A stretch of DNA of 64,000 nt, taken from Aliarcobacter faecis. GTDB taxonomy: Bacteria; Campylobacterota; Campylobacteria; Campylobacterales; Arcobacteraceae. The notes beneath the pieces were generated by a model. That model made no database searches and had not been told where the DNA came from. It saw only the letters and a program-made list of their open reading frames with translations. The stretch covers positions 1,116,001 through 1,180,000 of the forward strand of contig NZ_CP053837.1 of assembly GCF_013201705.1 (NCBI RefSeq), in the 5' to 3' direction. The translations under genes were made by a program, and so were the position numbers. This document shows, one piece after another, positions 24,376 through 32,628 of this stretch (its first letter is position 1; each line of letters opens with the position of its first letter).

Positions 24376-24993
24376 TTATTTCATTGCCATTCGTAAAAAT
24401 CCCGTAAATCTTGCATTATCATCTCTTAGTTCACTTCTTACACTATTTTTCATAATCTCTAAAATCTTAATATAGTTTTTATAAAATTCAAAAGATGGTT
24501 TAGAGTTATATTTTAAATCTTCTATTTCAAAATATTTTATAATATTTTTTGTAGTAGATGGTTTTAAGAAGTAGTTTTTATTTGGCTCAAAATAGTATGG
24601 AATTAGAGTGATTATTTGCCATTTGGCAAGATTTTTAGAAGAGAGTAACTCTATAAAATCTTCAAAACTACTTTCTATATCATTATGTAAAATATCCTGT
24701 AAATATATACTTAACATATCTTTTTCAAAATTTGTAAAAGATTTTAAAGCTTTTTTTAAAATATCACCTTCATAAAATGAAATAAGTGGAGATTTTAATA
24801 AAATTGTAAAAAAATCCTCACAAATTTGTTCGATATTTGAAAAGTTTTTAAGTTCAAAACTATTTTTAGCTAACTTATGAAATTTTGGTGTATTAAATAG
24901 CTTTGAAGTTTTTATTAATTTTTCATCTTCAAAACCTTTAGGATAATACTCAAAAAAACTCTCTTCTAACTCTTTTAGTTTTTTTATATTCAT
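24376..24993 (-). CDS. Protein of unknown function (205 aa)
   Basis: Not recognised. Soluble, mostly helical by composition, rich in Lys, Phe, Glu and Leu, no signal peptide, no cysteine-pair motif. The N-terminus (NIKKLKELEESFFEYYPKGFEDE) and the C-terminus (SVRSELRDDNARFTGFLRMAMK) look well structured, and the AAAAGGAAAAC ribosome-binding site supports a real gene. It is convergent with the HxlR regulator with no spacing and lies next to a decayed phage-type gene, so it may belong to an accessory patch. Confidence 0.6.
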   Translation of the reverse strand: MNIKKLKELEESFFEYYPKGFEDEKLIKTSKLFNTPKFHKLAKNSFELKNFSNIEQICEDFFTILLKSPLISFYEGDILKKALKSFTNFEKDMLSIYLQDILHNDIESSFEDFIELLSSKNLAKWQIITLIPYYFEPNKNYFLKPSTTKNIIKYFEIEDLKYNSKPSFEFYKNYIKILEIMKNSVRSELRDDNARFTGFLRMAMK

Positions 24994-25045
24994 AAGTTTT
25001 CCTTTTATTCAGAATTATTGTGTTCCATTCTAACAAAAAGAGTTA

Positions 25046-25343
25046 TTAAATCAACTTATTTAGCATTTCATCTATATTTAAATTAATTTTAGAAAAAGCA
25101 AACCATTTTTTACCTAAATCCTTTCTCAAAGAGAGTGCTAAAGCACAAGAAACTTGCTCCTATATGATATATCTCTTTTTTATCTATAATTATAAATCTA
25201 TCATGAGAATTTTTAAAGGTTTTTAACTCTATATTTTTATATTGGATTTTATATTTTTGGAAATCTAAATTTAGTTGTTTTGAGATATTGTTTGTATAAA
25301 TAGTGAAATTTATATCTTGATATTTTGGATAAAACAGGAATAT
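25046..25343 (-). pseudogene. Decayed 3' part of an ORF6N-type phage-related gene
   Basis: Reading the minus strand from the FecR stop, one open frame gives DINFTIYTNNISKQLNLDF..., SHDRFIIIDKKEIYHIGAS; after an interruption the next frame continues KDLGKKWFAFSKINLNID to a stop at 25046. In intact proteins I recall, HDRF-IID and HIGASLKDLGKKWFAFSK are contiguous and form the C-terminal domain of ORF6N/KilA-type phage or mobile-element proteins. Here 28 nt (25124-25151) replace the three expected for one Leu codon, a net +25 and thus a frameshift. The extra piece contains GTGCT-AA-AGCAC. The N-terminal two thirds are gone; fecR now abuts the relic. This explains the otherwise empty 350-bp gap. 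Confidence 0.65.
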
Positions 25344-26306
25344 TTAGAACTTCTTATAAATATAGATAGAATTACCTTTTTTATCGACTTTTATAGGATA
25401 TATTTTTGATAAAGCAAATATAAATTTATCTATATCATCTATTCCAAAAGAGCCACTTATAGAATATTTTTGAATATCTTTTTGAATTACGATATCTATG
25501 TCTTTATATTTTTTAAACTCATCTATAGCTTTTTGTAAAGAGTAGTCTTGGAAAAATAGAACTCCATCTTTCCATGAAGCAATATTTTTTATATCTATAT
25601 CTTTCAATACAGTTTTGCTACTTTGTTTATCAAAAGAGATATGTTTACCTTGAGTTAAAATTGCTAGTTGTTGAAACTCATCATTTTTATTTTGTTCTAC
25701 TTTTACTTTTCCACTTATTACATCAACAGCTATTTTATCTTTTTCATTTTTTACTTCAAAATTTGTACCTAAAACCTCTACTTTTATCATATCTGCATTA
25801 ACTATAAAAGGTTTATTTGGATTTGAAGAAACTTCAAAAAGAGCTTTCCCTTCACTGATATTTACCTCTCTTTTATCACTATAATATTTTATATCCAGTT
25901 TTGTTTTTGCATCTAAAATCACTTTTGAACCATCAGGTAAAACTATATCTCTTAGCTCTTTGTTACTTGTATATATATGTTTTATACCAAAATTTAAGTA
26001 TTCATTTATAGTAAATAGAGTTGCTCCTAATATAAAAATAACAGAAGCTACAATTTTTAAAAGATTTGTTTTTTTTAGAGCTTTTCTACTTTTTATACTT
26101 TGATGAACCTCTTGTGAGATTCTCTCTTTTGTACTTTTTGATAAAGAAGAGCATAAAAGTTGTAATCTTTCTAGCTTTTCAAAAGCTTTTTTGTGTTCAA
26201 TATTTTCATCTATCCAAAAGAGAAACTCTTTTTCTTGATTTTTAGTAAAACCATCTTTTTTACAGGTAAAAAAATAGGCTGCTTTTTCTTCTATACTTTC
26301 TTTCAT
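25344..26306 (-). CDS. FecR-family anti-sigma factor / sigma regulator
   Basis: 320 residues: an N-terminal cytoplasmic DUF4880-type domain (EFLFWIDENIEHKKAFEKLE, about 25-44), one membrane helix (about 80-105, LLKIVASVIFILGATLFTI), then the periplasmic FecR domain (YTSNKELRDIVLPDGSKVILDAKTKLD, KALFEVSSNPNKPFIV, VEVLGTNFEVK) and a terminal domain (FQDYSLQKAIDEFKKY..., about 248-318). It would transmit an outer-membrane receptor signal to the FecI-type sigma factor just upstream (1 bp between the genes). The TonB receptor normally found downstream is absent; the gene instead abuts a pseudogene. Confidence 0.85.
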   Translation of the reverse strand: MKESIEEKAAYFFTCKKDGFTKNQEKEFLFWIDENIEHKKAFEKLERLQLLCSSLSKSTKERISQEVHQSIKSRKALKKTNLLKIVASVIFILGATLFTINEYLNFGIKHIYTSNKELRDIVLPDGSKVILDAKTKLDIKYYSDKREVNISEGKALFEVSSNPNKPFIVNADMIKVEVLGTNFEVKNEKDKIAVDVISGKVKVEQNKNDEFQQLAILTQGKHISFDKQSSKTVLKDIDIKNIASWKDGVLFFQDYSLQKAIDEFKKYKDIDIVIQKDIQKYSISGSFGIDDIDKFIFALSKIYPIKVDKKGNSIYIYKKF

Positions 26307-26307
26307 T

Positions 26308-26784
26308 TTAATTCCACTCTTTCTCTTCTATATACTTTGTAAGTTGTGTAGTAGCATTTATAACATATTTTTGTACTGTATTTAAATTGAGATTTAAGAT
26401 AGTTGCTATTTGTTTTTTATCATATCCATCAAAGAAATGTAAAACAAAAACCTCTTTTAAATGTTTTGGTAAACTCTCTAAAGCTTCTAAGAGTAACTCC
26501 TCTTTTTTGGCTTCTAATAAAATTTCATCTGGTTGTTCATCTTTTGAGCAAAAAAACTTCTCTTCTTCATATTCGATAAACTCTTTATTTTTTATCTTTC
26601 TTGATTCATTAAAAGTCAAATTTTTAGCAACTTTATATAAAAAAGCTCTTTCATTTTCTATAACTATATTTTTTTGTGCCTCTAAAGTTTTTGTATAAGT
26701 TTCTTGTATTATCTCTAAAGCTTGTTGTTTATCTTTTGTCATTTTTTGAACATATAAAAGTAACTCTTTATAGTATCTTAACAT
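26308..26784 (-). CDS. FecI-like ECF sigma-70 family factor
   Basis: 158 residues. Region 2 (about 10-75, ERAFLYKVAKNLTFNESRK) and region 4 (about 100-150, LESLPKHLKEVFVLHFFDGYDKKQIATILNLNLNTVQKYV) are both complete, so it should be a functional iron-starvation type sigma factor. Start ATG 26784 has a purine-rich AAGAGAAAA upstream. FecR follows directly. A Fur-box-like palindrome overlapping a TATAAA -10 lies at 26805-26825, suggesting iron control. Its target promoters are unknown. Confidence 0.88.
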   Translation of the reverse strand: MLRYYKELLLYVQKMTKDKQQALEIIQETYTKTLEAQKNIVIENERAFLYKVAKNLTFNESRKIKNKEFIEYEEEKFFCSKDEQPDEILLEAKKEELLLEALESLPKHLKEVFVLHFFDGYDKKQIATILNLNLNTVQKYVINATTQLTKYIEEKEWN

Positions 26785-26804
26785 TTTAATAATTTTTCTC
26801 TTAT

Positions 26805-26825
26805 TTTTGATTTATACTATCAAAA
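26805..26825 (-). promoter_or_regulatory. Fur-box-like palindrome over the fecI-type promoter
   Basis: TTTTGAT-N7-ATCAAAA, a perfect 7-bp inverted repeat. Over 17 bases it matches the TTGATAATnATTATCAA pattern in 13 of 16 defined positions. It overlaps TAGTATAAAT on the minus strand, a likely -10, 21 bp upstream of the sigma factor gene. Iron-dependent repression by Fur is the simplest reading. Confidence 0.5.
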
Positions 26826-26856
26826 TTAGTTTTAAGAATTCCCAAGTACCCTATTT

Positions 26857-28353
26857 TTAGTAGTCAATAGGGTATTGTTTTGGTAGGATTATTTTATATT
26901 TTTTGCTAAGCTCTTTATAAACCTTATGAAAGAGTTGTCTATTTACAAATATATCTCCACAAAAAACAATATATTTTGCCTCAGTTTTTCTTGCTATTTC
27001 TCTTAAATAATCTATTAAAAACTCTGCTAAAAACTCATAAAAAGAGAAACTAAGTGTTTCATTATCTACATTTGCCATTTTGTATGACATAATTGATTGA
27101 ATAATTTTTCTATAATCCAAATAGTTTTTATTATCAATTTTGATTAATTTCATATCTATTTGAAGAGCATTTACATATCCACTATTTAGTGCTAACTCTT
27201 CAAACTCTTTTATATTTGATAGATTTAAAAGTTTTGCTATTGCTTCTATAATTGTTGCAAAACCATTAGTTGAAGATAGTTTTATCTCTTTTGCATAAGG
27301 AAATTTCTTTAAAAAATTATCAACTAATCTTTTACAATTTTCATCCATAGAAGAGATATCTTCTAATATTGAGTCTATATTTGTTTGAATATCAGGAATA
27401 TAAATAACTCTTTTTTCTTCATTTAAAGTTTTTATATCTACAAAACTATTTTTTGAATTTAGTGAAAAATATACTCCAATAGAGTTTATATTTAAAAGAT
27501 TATGTTCGCATAAAACTGCTTGATAAATATTTGAAAAGGAGTCTAAATACTCTTTTGAAGAGTTAAAAATTTTATCTTTTCTATAATCATATTTTGGATA
27601 CAAAGTTTTATCATCGTAAATAATAATACTATTTTCTTCAAAACTACAAGCTTTTAACTCCTGTTTTTTAGTTGTATATAAAATATAATCAATTTTTTGC
27701 TCTTTAAAGGCTTTAGAAAGTTCAATCTCTTTTGTACAATTTACAAGTCTTGTAAAAATATATCCACTTTTTGAGATATTTTCATCTATATTTTTTAGTT
27801 TTAATTTAACTAATGGTCGCTCTATTGAGCATAAAAGATTTAACTCTTCATTTTCAATTATGAAAAAATCACTTAAAATTTGACTATTTGTAAGTAGTAG
27901 TTTTACTTCTAAATCGCTATTTTCAAACTCTTCTAGTAAAGTTTTATTTGGTAAAAATAGATTTTTTTCTTCAAAATCAACTATTTCCCCACGACTTAAG
28001 CTTACAATTTGACTTAAAAAATCAAAATTAGAGTTTTGTAAAATCTCTTTAACTTTTTGATTTGTTAAAATTTCAAAACTCTCTTTTATATTTTTATCTT
28101 CAAGCTCTTTTATATCTTCATTTAACTCTTCAATTAAATATGACTTTTTTAAGAACATAGAGTATGGAAGATTTTTCTCTAAATTTAAGAAAAATTTTTC
28201 TATATTTTCTAGTTCATCATCTATAAAAATTAAGATAAATCCAAAATATTGTTTTGTATTTGCTTCTATTTTTGAAGTAATTATAAGCTCATCTATTAAT
28301 CTTTTAAAATAAAAAGATGTTGAATCATACTCTATTTTATAGATTAGTTTCAT
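26857..28353 (-). CDS. hydE: HydE-type hydrogenase accessory protein (HypF-like C-terminus)
   Basis: About 498 residues. The C-terminal third resembles the HypF/Kae1-like domain: SSTNGFATIIEAIAKLLNL, FYEFLAEFLIDYLREIA, IVFCGDIFVNRQLFHKVY and IILPKQYPID, but the acylphosphatase and zinc-finger parts of HypF are missing, and the N-terminal half is unlike anything I recognise. It corresponds by position and size to HydE of the Wolinella hydABCDE operon. ATG 28353 is preferred to ATG 28371 because AGAAG lies 9 bases before it and nothing does before the other. It overlaps hydD, implying coupled translation. Role: probably maturation of the hydrogenase; mechanism unknown. Confidence 0.7.
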   Translation of the reverse strand: MKLIYKIEYDSTSFYFKRLIDELIITSKIEANTKQYFGFILIFIDDELENIEKFFLNLEKNLPYSMFLKKSYLIEELNEDIKELEDKNIKESFEILTNQKVKEILQNSNFDFLSQIVSLSRGEIVDFEEKNLFLPNKTLLEEFENSDLEVKLLLTNSQILSDFFIIENEELNLLCSIERPLVKLKLKNIDENISKSGYIFTRLVNCTKEIELSKAFKEQKIDYILYTTKKQELKACSFEENSIIIYDDKTLYPKYDYRKDKIFNSSKEYLDSFSNIYQAVLCEHNLLNINSIGVYFSLNSKNSFVDIKTLNEEKRVIYIPDIQTNIDSILEDISSMDENCKRLVDNFLKKFPYAKEIKLSSTNGFATIIEAIAKLLNLSNIKEFEELALNSGYVNALQIDMKLIKIDNKNYLDYRKIIQSIMSYKMANVDNETLSFSFYEFLAEFLIDYLREIARKTEAKYIVFCGDIFVNRQLFHKVYKELSKKYKIILPKQYPIDY

Positions 28354-28924
28354 GAGTAAAATCTTCTTCATTTGGAATTCTAGTTAGATGTGAGCCATTG
28401 TAACTTCCAATTAAACTCTTTACAATATTTTCAACATTTAAATCATCTTTTTTAGTAAGATTAAAGCCTAAATCTTCTATCTCTTTTAAAGCAGTATTTA
28501 TAAAAAGTGGGAATTTCTCTTCCATTTGTTTTGTAAGCCCTATTTCAACGCTTTGTATATCTTGTGGAACTATTCCTATAATTGTTACATTTGCATGAGA
28601 GTCTAAAACTGAAACTATCTCTAACATCTCAACAATTTCAACTTCGTGAGCTGTTTTTCTATATTTTCCAAGTCCCAATAAAACATCACTAGGAAGTCTA
28701 AATATACTTCCTGCCTCATCATTGATAGATACAGTATCTAAAATAATGACATTTTTATACTCTTGAAAATATGCCATTAGTTTAAATCCCAATGTTCCAC
28801 CATCAATTATCTCTAAATTATCACTAAATTCATAGTTTTGTTTTATATATTCACTTGCATAAATTCCTATACCCTCATCTTTAAAGAGCATATTCCCAAC
28901 ACCAATAATAATTGTATCTTTCAT
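28337..28924 (-). CDS. hydD: Hydrogenase maturation endopeptidase (HydD/HyaD type)
   Basis: 195 residues. The family signature GVGNMLFKDEGIGIYASEYI (residues about 7-26, including the Ni-sensing Glu/Asp) and VIILDTVSINDEAGSIFRL are clear, as is the AHEVEIVEML His region. It clips the C-terminal tail of the large subunit HydB after Ni insertion. The reading frame starts right after a strong hairpin (28934-28959) and no Shine-Dalgarno is visible before ATG 28924, so it may be translated weakly relative to hydABC. It overlaps hydE at its 3' end. Confidence 0.9.
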   Translation of the reverse strand: MKDTIIIGVGNMLFKDEGIGIYASEYIKQNYEFSDNLEIIDGGTLGFKLMAYFQEYKNVIILDTVSINDEAGSIFRLPSDVLLGLGKYRKTAHEVEIVEMLEIVSVLDSHANVTIIGIVPQDIQSVEIGLTKQMEEKFPLFINTALKEIEDLGFNLTKKDDLNVENIVKSLIGSYNGSHLTRIPNEEDFTHETNL

Positions 28925-28933
28925 AAATATTTA

Positions 28934-28959
28934 AAGGTTTAAGCTTTTGCTTAAACCTT
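28934..28959 (-). other. Intercistronic hairpin between hydC and hydD
   Basis: Perfect 11-bp stem AAGGTTTAAGC / GCTTAAACCTT with a 4-base loop, overlapping the hydC stop. On the minus strand only TTTAAATATTT follows, so termination would be partial. It separates structural from maturation genes and could protect hydABC mRNA or lower hydDE expression. Confidence 0.6.
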
Positions 28960-29659
28960 ATTTCTCCTCTTCTTTTACAAACTTACTTCCACCAAAAACA
29001 ATGGCAATATCGCCCTCTTTCCAAAAAACTGTTCGCCAAATTTGATAGTAAATATGAAACATTACCCAAACTAATATAAAATACATAGCATAGTGATGAG
29101 CAACTCTAACTCCCATATTTCCACCAAAAAGATATAAAGTCCAATCAGTTACTAAGTGAAGCATAGCTGGCCACCAAGCTCCAATTGAACTAAGCCCAGC
29201 TGCAAGTCCATGAACATAAAGTTGAAGTCCAGTAAAGAGCATAAATATCAATAATAGGTGAAATATTGTAAAAAATACAATATTAAAACTATCACTATGG
29301 CTTGAGTCAAACTTTTTTCTTCTATTAAGTGTAATTAGATTTAAAAATACCTCAAAAAACTCTACAAGATTTGTTTTTGTAGGGATTAATTTTTTATATG
29401 GTTTTTCAAATCTTGAAAAGAAGTATAAATACCCAACTAAAATAGCAGTTACATCAAAAATAATTGCTACTATAAAGTGAGCCCATCTATTCCAAGCCAT
29501 AACATATTTATCTACTGCTGGATCAGCTATAAATGTTTGGTAATATGGATGTCCTATATATAAACCTGTAATTACTGCAATAATCATACTAAAGAAAGTT
29601 ACCCAATGAACTATTCTCATAGTTGCAGTCATTCTTTTTATTTCTCTATTTTTAGACAT
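28958..29659 (-). CDS. hydC: [NiFe] hydrogenase cytochrome b subunit (HydC)
   Basis: 233 residues with four to five membrane helices, the di-haem cytochrome b that passes electrons from the periplasmic HydAB to menaquinone. Typical parts: MRIVHWVTFFSMIIAVITGLYIG (haem His), RWAHFIVAIIFDV, HLLLIFMLFTGLQLY and the late HHYAMYFILVWVMFHIYYQIWRT. Length fits the HupC/HyaC/HydC family. Start is ATG 29659 with AAGGAAGAAC upstream. It follows hydB by 9 bp and precedes the intercistronic hairpin. Confidence 0.92.
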   Translation of the reverse strand: MSKNREIKRMTATMRIVHWVTFFSMIIAVITGLYIGHPYYQTFIADPAVDKYVMAWNRWAHFIVAIIFDVTAILVGYLYFFSRFEKPYKKLIPTKTNLVEFFEVFLNLITLNRRKKFDSSHSDSFNIVFFTIFHLLLIFMLFTGLQLYVHGLAAGLSSIGAWWPAMLHLVTDWTLYLFGGNMGVRVAHHYAMYFILVWVMFHIYYQIWRTVFWKEGDIAIVFGGSKFVKEEEK

Positions 29660-29668
29660 GGTTCTTCC

Positions 29669-31393
29669 TTAAATTGGATTTACTTTATAAACACCAAGCT
29701 CTTTACCATTTGTATCAATTAGGTGAACTGCACAAGCAATACATGGATCAAAACTATGAATAGTTCTTAAAATTTCTAAAGGTTGCTCAACATTTGCTAC
29801 TTTTGTACCAATTAAAGCAGATTCATAAGCTCCCATTCTTCCTTTATAATCTCTTGGTGCTGCATTCCAAGTTGAAGGAACAACTGTTTGATAGTTTGCT
29901 ACTTTTCCATCTTTGATTTTTACCCAATGTCCTAATGCACCTCTTGGAGCCTCTTCAAGTCCAAAACCTTTTGTATCTTTTGCAACTGTATTAAAATCAA
30001 ACTCTGTCCATGTAGATAGATCTCCATTTGCAACATTTAAAGCTAATTCATCTACCCACTCCATCATAATATCAGCCATTAATTCACTCTCTATTGCTCT
30101 TGCTGCTGTTCTTCCAACTGTTGAAAATAGAACTGTTGCTGGAAGATTTGCATTTGTTAGAAAATTTGTAACGTATTTTTTAATTCTCTCATCATTACTT
30201 GCAAACCCAACAATCATTCTAGCTAGTGGACCTACTTCCATTCTCTCATCATTGTAAAGTGGAGATTTAATCCAAGAGTATTTATTTTGTGTATCTAAAT
30301 AAGCAATATTATTCTCTTTTTTTCCAAAACCAGTATAGTTTGGTTTTGTAACTCCATCAAATGGGTGAAGATTTGTATTTCCCTCATACCAAGCATGAGT
30401 TACATCTTCAGTGATTTTTGTCTCATCTAGTTCATAAACTTTACTTAAATCTCTGTTTTTTACAATTCCTGTAGGGAATAATTTTTTTGATTTATAAAAT
30501 GGTAAATCATCAAGATTAAATCCACCATAAGTCATATAGTTTCCTAATCCTCCTCCAGTTCCATTTAATGCCTCTTCACCATACATAGTTCCAGCCATAT
30601 AAATATCACTTAGATAAGCCTCTTTTATAAATTTTCTTCCTTTTTTTAAGAGTTGTTTAAATTCAGCAATTCTTGCAGGATTTTTAATATCTTGTACACA
30701 AGTAACTCCACCAACAACAAAAGATTGTGGATGAGGATTTTTCCCTCCAAAAATAGCCATCATTTTTGCTAACTCTCTTTGAAGTTCAAGAGCATCAAGA
30801 TAGTGAGAAAGTCCTATTAAGTTCTGTTCAGGAGTTAGTTTAAACCCTTCACTTCCCCAATAAGCATTTCCAAAAATTCCAAGTCTTCCTTGTTTTATAT
30901 ATTTAACAACTCTCTCTTTTACTTGAATATATACATCTTCACTTGCATTCCAAGCTCTTTGTCCACTTACACTAGCCCATTTTTGAGCTTCAGCAACAGT
31001 TGCTTTTGGGTCAGCTTCTAAAGCTTTTGTAATATCAACCCAATCAAGAGCATGAAGATGATAAAAATGAACCACATGGTCGTGTAGATATAAAGCACCT
31101 TGAATAAGGTTTCGAACTAATCTTGCATTTTTGGGAATAGTTACATTAAAAGCATTTTCAACAGCTTCAATACTTCTTTGATAGTGAGTTCCTGTACAAA
31201 CTCCACAAATTCTCATAGCAAGTAATCCACAATCTCTAGGGTCTCTTCCTTTTAAAATTTCTTCTATTCCTCTAAACATTGTAGAAGATGAAAAAGCATC
31301 AGTTATAACATTGTTTTCATCTATAATTGCTTCAATTCTAAGATGCCCTTCAATCCTTGTGATTGGATCTACTACTAAATGTTTCTTTGTCAT
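29669..31393 (-). CDS. hydB: [NiFe] uptake hydrogenase large subunit (HydB)
   Basis: 574 residues carrying the NiFe active site. L1 motif RICGVCTGTHY (Cys63, Cys66) and L2 motif DPCIACAVH near residue 549 provide the four Cys ligands. The 17-residue tail after the final His (LIDTNGKELGVYKVNPI) is the extension that the HydD protease removes. It has no signal peptide; it is exported together with HydA via the Tat signal of the small subunit. ATG 31393 overlaps the hydA stop by one base (TAATG). The set corresponds to the membrane-bound, H2-oxidising group 1 enzyme. Confidence 0.96.
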   Translation of the reverse strand: MTKKHLVVDPITRIEGHLRIEAIIDENNVITDAFSSSTMFRGIEEILKGRDPRDCGLLAMRICGVCTGTHYQRSIEAVENAFNVTIPKNARLVRNLIQGALYLHDHVVHFYHLHALDWVDITKALEADPKATVAEAQKWASVSGQRAWNASEDVYIQVKERVVKYIKQGRLGIFGNAYWGSEGFKLTPEQNLIGLSHYLDALELQRELAKMMAIFGGKNPHPQSFVVGGVTCVQDIKNPARIAEFKQLLKKGRKFIKEAYLSDIYMAGTMYGEEALNGTGGGLGNYMTYGGFNLDDLPFYKSKKLFPTGIVKNRDLSKVYELDETKITEDVTHAWYEGNTNLHPFDGVTKPNYTGFGKKENNIAYLDTQNKYSWIKSPLYNDERMEVGPLARMIVGFASNDERIKKYVTNFLTNANLPATVLFSTVGRTAARAIESELMADIMMEWVDELALNVANGDLSTWTEFDFNTVAKDTKGFGLEEAPRGALGHWVKIKDGKVANYQTVVPSTWNAAPRDYKGRMGAYESALIGTKVANVEQPLEILRTIHSFDPCIACAVHLIDTNGKELGVYKVNPI

Positions 31394-32628
31394 TATCTCT
31401 CCTCATTTTCATTTGATTTCTTACCAGCAACAACACTTGCAATTGCATGAACTCCAATACCAACAGCAGTTGCAGTTAAAAGTCCTAAACCAAACTCATC
31501 AACTGTTTTTTCAACACCACCAGTTGGTGCTTTTATCCTAGCATTTGCCATAGGTCTTTCATATGCATATTTATCCCAAAAATCAGGCTCACTACAGCCA
31601 ATACAGCCTCTTCCTACACCAACTGGCCAGTTTGTACCTTCGTTATATCTAATAATTGAACAGTTATTAAATGTCATAGGACCTTTACAGCCAACTTTAT
31701 ATAAACACCAGTTATTTTTAGCACCTTCATCTCCCCACTCTTCTACAAACTCTCCTGCATCAAAGTGAGCTCTTCTTTCACAATTATCATGAATTCTATA
31801 CCCAAAAGCAAATTTTGGTCTTAAAAGCGAATCAAGTTCTGGAACTTGTCCAGTTAAAACATAGTGTAAAATTACTCCTACCATATTTGCTGGATTTGCA
31901 GGACAGGCTGGAATATTTACTATTGGTTTTCCTTTTACTAAATCCATAACTCCAACTGCACCAGTTGGGTTTGGAGCAGCTGCTGGAACTCCACCAAATG
32001 TAGCACAAGTTCCAACAGCAACAACAGCAGCAGCATCTTTTGACATTCTTATTAAATGGTCATAAAAAGTCTCTCCCATAGCTCCAATAGTTCCATATTG
32101 ACCATTCATTGCCATTGGAATTGCACCTTCAACAAAAAGAAGATATTTGCCTTTAAAATGTTCAACTGCTTCTTCCAATTGTTTATCTGCATCGTGACCA
32201 GCTGCTGCTTGAAGAGTCTCTTGGAACTCTAAACTTAAAACATCAAATAGTAAATCATCCACAGTTGGAGCAGAACTTCTTAAAAGTGCTTCAGAATTTC
32301 CAGCACAATCTTGAAGTTCTATCCAAATAACTGGAACTCTATTCATCAGTTCAGTTGCTTCGGCAACAAGTGGAGCAAACATAGGAGGGAGCATAAGTGT
32401 AGCAGTTGTTGCACTAACCCACTTCATAAAATCCCTTCTATTTATACCCTCTCCCTCTAAAATATCCATCATATCAATATTTTTAAGAGGTTCTTGTTCT
32501 CTTAAAGATTTAAGTCTTGCTTTTGATTGTTCAAATAAAGAGTTATAAAATTCATCACCTTTATTTGTATCAATTCTAATAGATTTTTGAGTAAAAACTT
32601 CTCTTACTCTTTCTATATTATCATTCAT
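31393..32628 (-). CDS. hydA: [NiFe] uptake hydrogenase small subunit (HydA)
   Basis: 411 residues carrying the FeS relay. A Tat motif NRRDFMKW (Arg64, Arg65) is followed by a hydrophobic stretch, so the n-region before the twin Arg is unusually long (about 63 residues). FeS ligands visible: CAGNSE, CATFGG, CPANPANM, then CERRAHFDAGEF, CLYKVGCKGP and GRGCIGCSEPDFWDK. A C-terminal hydrophobic helix (about 375-400) would anchor it. ATG 32628 is strongly supported by AGGAGGAG; internal Met53 has no ribosome-binding site. It is the first gene of hydABCDE; a possible -10 (ATTATAA) lies about 55 bp upstream at 32683-32690. Confidence 0.95.
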   Translation of the reverse strand: MNDNIERVREVFTQKSIRIDTNKGDEFYNSLFEQSKARLKSLREQEPLKNIDMMDILEGEGINRRDFMKWVSATTATLMLPPMFAPLVAEATELMNRVPVIWIELQDCAGNSEALLRSSAPTVDDLLFDVLSLEFQETLQAAAGHDADKQLEEAVEHFKGKYLLFVEGAIPMAMNGQYGTIGAMGETFYDHLIRMSKDAAAVVAVGTCATFGGVPAAAPNPTGAVGVMDLVKGKPIVNIPACPANPANMVGVILHYVLTGQVPELDSLLRPKFAFGYRIHDNCERRAHFDAGEFVEEWGDEGAKNNWCLYKVGCKGPMTFNNCSIIRYNEGTNWPVGVGRGCIGCSEPDFWDKYAYERPMANARIKAPTGGVEKTVDEFGLGLLTATAVGIGVHAIASVVAGKKSNENEER

